DNA from: Gemmatimonadota bacterium | Lineage (GTDB): Bacteria > Latescibacterota > UBA2968 > UBA8231 | Assembly (NCBI GenBank): GCA_028875335.1 | Contig: JAPPEF010000364.1 | Location: 1-24,162, forward strand | Length of the DNA: 24,162 nucleotides | Direction: 5' to 3' | Shown here: positions 22,776 through 24,162 of the stretch, one piece after another | How positions within the stretch are numbered: position 1 is the stretch's first letter | Layout of the letters: every line of letters starts with the position of its first letter | Program-made: the position numbers and the translations under genes | The notes under the pieces: generated by a model | What the model was told of the DNA's origin: nothing | What the model saw: the letters and a program-made list of their open reading frames with translations, nothing else | Databases searched by the model: none

Positions 22776-23753
22776 ATGAACGTCCCCCCTACCGACGGCA
22801 TCCGCGTCGCCGTCACCGACCTTGAGCAACTGGTCGTCGAGATTTTCAAGGCAGTGCCAATACCGGAAGATCACGCTCGGCTCATCGCCAGTAAACTGGT
22901 CGAATGCGACCTGCGCGGCGTGGTCAGCCACGGCACCCTCCAAGTCAATCGCTACGTCCGCTCATTCCAAGACGGCTCCGTCAACCCGCACCCGCAAATC
23001 CGCGTACTCAAGGAAGGCCCGACCACTGCCGCGCTCTCCGGCGACGGCGGCTTGGGCTACCTCGTCGCCACCAAGGGCATGGAAATGGCCATCGCCAAGG
23101 CCCAAGAAGCCGGAATCGGCGCGGCCACCTCCACCTACCACGCTCATCTTGGCAGCACCGGCAACTACGCGCGCATGGCCATGCGCGCTGACCTGATCGG
23201 CATCTCCACCTCCGGTCGCAATGCCTCCGACCACTACAATCGCGATGCGACGATCCGGGGCTCCATCCAAGGCAGCCCGCCCTTGGCCTTCGGCATGCCG
23301 TCCGGCGAAGGCAAACCGACCTTTCTGCTCGATTTCGCCAGCCACTACGCAATCGACGACGAGACCTTCCTGAAGTACCCGCCGGTTTTCATCAAGGCCA
23401 TCGGCATTTCGCACGTAGGCAATATCCTATCGGGAACGTTGGGAGGGCAGATGCTGAAGGAGTTTTCGCGGGGTAACATCGAATTCACAGGTGCCGATCA
23501 ATCGGGCTTCTTCCTCGCCCTGGACGTGAACTGCTTTTCCGATCTCGACGCCTTCAAAGCCGACATGGACCGCCTGATGGACGAGGCCAGTCGCATGAAG
23601 CCACTGCCCAGCTTCAGCGAGTCCTTCCTACCCGGCGGCAAGGAACTAGAGCGGGAGATCGAGTACCGCAGAGATGGCGTGCCGATTTCGGCGCAAGCAG
23701 TCGAGGGGCTTGAGGAAGTAGCGGGGGAATTCTCCATCGCCACTCCGTGGTAG
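22776..23753 (+). CDS. Ldh_2-family (malate/L-lactate/ureidoglycolate-type) dehydrogenase
   Basis: A 325-residue NAD(P)-dependent 2-hydroxyacid dehydrogenase of the Ldh_2 family, which is unrelated to classic malate dehydrogenase. Seen motifs are the N-terminal E-C-D-L-R-G-V-V-S-H-G (43-53), SGDGGLGYLVATKGM (88-102), and the catalytic-histidine segment TYHAHLGSTGNYARMA (His124). IQGSPPLAFGMPSGEGKP corresponds to the family's nucleotide-binding loop. The C-terminal helix is FLPGGKELERE. Length is slightly below the usual 330-350. GAGGAG lies seven bases before the ATG. The sulfatase-like gene follows 60 bases downstream in the same direction. Substrate (malate, lactate, ureidoglycolate, sulfolactate or a sugar acid) cannot be told. 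Confidence 0.9.
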   Translation: MNVPPTDGIRVAVTDLEQLVVEIFKAVPIPEDHARLIASKLVECDLRGVVSHGTLQVNRYVRSFQDGSVNPHPQIRVLKEGPTTAALSGDGGLGYLVATKGMEMAIAKAQEAGIGAATSTYHAHLGSTGNYARMAMRADLIGISTSGRNASDHYNRDATIRGSIQGSPPLAFGMPSGEGKPTFLLDFASHYAIDDETFLKYPPVFIKAIGISHVGNILSGTLGGQMLKEFSRGNIEFTGADQSGFFLALDVNCFSDLDAFKADMDRLMDEASRMKPLPSFSESFLPGGKELEREIEYRRDGVPISAQAVEGLEEVAGEFSIATPW

Positions 23754-23813
23754 CGCTGGCGCATACCGTAACACGCAACCCAGAAACCATTGACGCGAAA
23801 CGGAGCTAAAAAA

Positions 23814-24162
23814 ATGAATATCGCGCTCATCGTGATTGACACCCTCCGCTACGATTATATCGGCGCAAACGGCAATACCTGGATCGAGACGCCGAATATA
23901 GACCGTTTTGCAGCGCAAGCATGGGCATTTGACCACGCCTTCTGCGCTAGCTTCCCAACGATCCCGTACCGAACTGATGTCATAACTGGTCAGTACGGAG
24001 GCCCCTTCCATCCGTGGCAGCCGCTGCGACACGAACGGCAGACCCTCCCCTCGGCGCTGGACGAACGCGGCTATGCCACGCAACTGATCCACGATACCCC
24101 ACACCTAGTCAACGGCGGACACAACTTCGATTGGCCGTTTCACGCGTGGACGTTCATCCGTG
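23814..24162 (+). CDS. Sulfatase/alkaline-phosphatase-superfamily hydrolase, 3' part missing
   Basis: The first 116 residues of a sulfatase-like protein; the rest lies beyond the right edge. The start MNIALIVIDTLRYDYIG carries the first metal ligand Asp9, and TPNIDRFAAQAWAFDHAF is typical. The nucleophile segment reads FPTIPYRTDVITGQYG: the C/S-x-P-x-R signature whose Cys/Ser becomes formylglycine is replaced by T-x-P-x-R with Thr49. A Thr nucleophile is known in the related phosphodiesterase/pyrophosphatase branches, so a phosphatase or phosphodiesterase activity is possible. CGGAG lies eight bases before the ATG. No signal peptide is present. It lies downstream of the Ldh_2 gene. Confidence 0.88.
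   Translation, partial: MNIALIVIDTLRYDYIGANGNTWIETPNIDRFAAQAWAFDHAFCASFPTIPYRTDVITGQYGGPFHPWQPLRHERQTLPSALDERGYATQLIHDTPHLVNGGHNFDWPFHAWTFIR

Noticed and set aside
1..24162. CRISPR array, tRNA, rRNA, integrase or transposase genes
   Set aside because: I looked for regularly spaced repeats, structural-RNA signatures and recombinase motifs and saw none.

Overview
The window is GC-rich DNA from a Gram-negative bacterium with mostly tightly packed genes. Several exported proteins carry signal peptides. One intact and one broken gene end in a FlgD-like / type IX-like C-terminal sorting domain with the PNGDGVN motif. The mix of Gfo/Idh/MocA, Ldh_2, MlrC, DapA-like, amidohydrolase and sulfatase enzymes suggests an uncultured FCB-type lineage (Latescibacterota or Poribacteria-like). 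This assignment is inferred from gene content, with no marker gene in the window. I found no rRNA, tRNA, CRISPR array, phage gene or transposase.

Layout. (1) 1-2966, minus strand: a compact four-gene operon in the order Gfo/Idh/MocA oxidoreductase, DUF4214-like protein, cytoplasmic class A beta-lactamase-like serine hydrolase, and a truncated TIM-barrel amidohydrolase. (2) 2967-6423, plus strand: a sugar-acid/catabolic group with mannonate dehydratase (uxuA), an NAD-dependent epimerase/dehydratase and an amidohydrolase/deacetylase. It is punctuated by two copies of a palindromic REP/MITE-like element. (3) 6433-12298, minus strand: a two-gene operon for very large exported proteins. The first gene is a 1045-residue protein with discoidin-like regions and a sorting domain; the second is a 906-residue probable outer-membrane protein with Asp/Asn-rich loops. 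(4) 12412-17917, plus strand: a promoter module, a histidine kinase and overlapping OmpR/PhoB-type regulator, a Pho-box-like tandem repeat, an exported coiled-coil protein with two carbohydrate-binding-like domains, and a pseudogene that is a paralogue of the 1045-residue protein. (5) 17945-18856: a DapA-family lyase. (6) 18916-22647, minus strand: a Uma2-family nuclease, a decayed methyltransferase copy, a RelE/ParE-type toxin-antitoxin pair, an intact methyltransferase, and an MlrC-type M81 metallopeptidase. (7) 22776-24162, plus strand: an Ldh_2-family dehydrogenase and a truncated sulfatase-superfamily gene.

The part most likely to be an undescribed system is 6433-17917. A two-component pair sits between divergent sets of unusual envelope proteins, with a PhoB-like direct repeat directly after the regulator gene. 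The clearest non-gene signals are three. A whole sigma70-like promoter, spacer included, is repeated at 3062 and 12412. The methyltransferase is duplicated on either side of the toxin-antitoxin pair. A 149-bp element with perfect 13-bp inverted ends lies upstream of uxuA.
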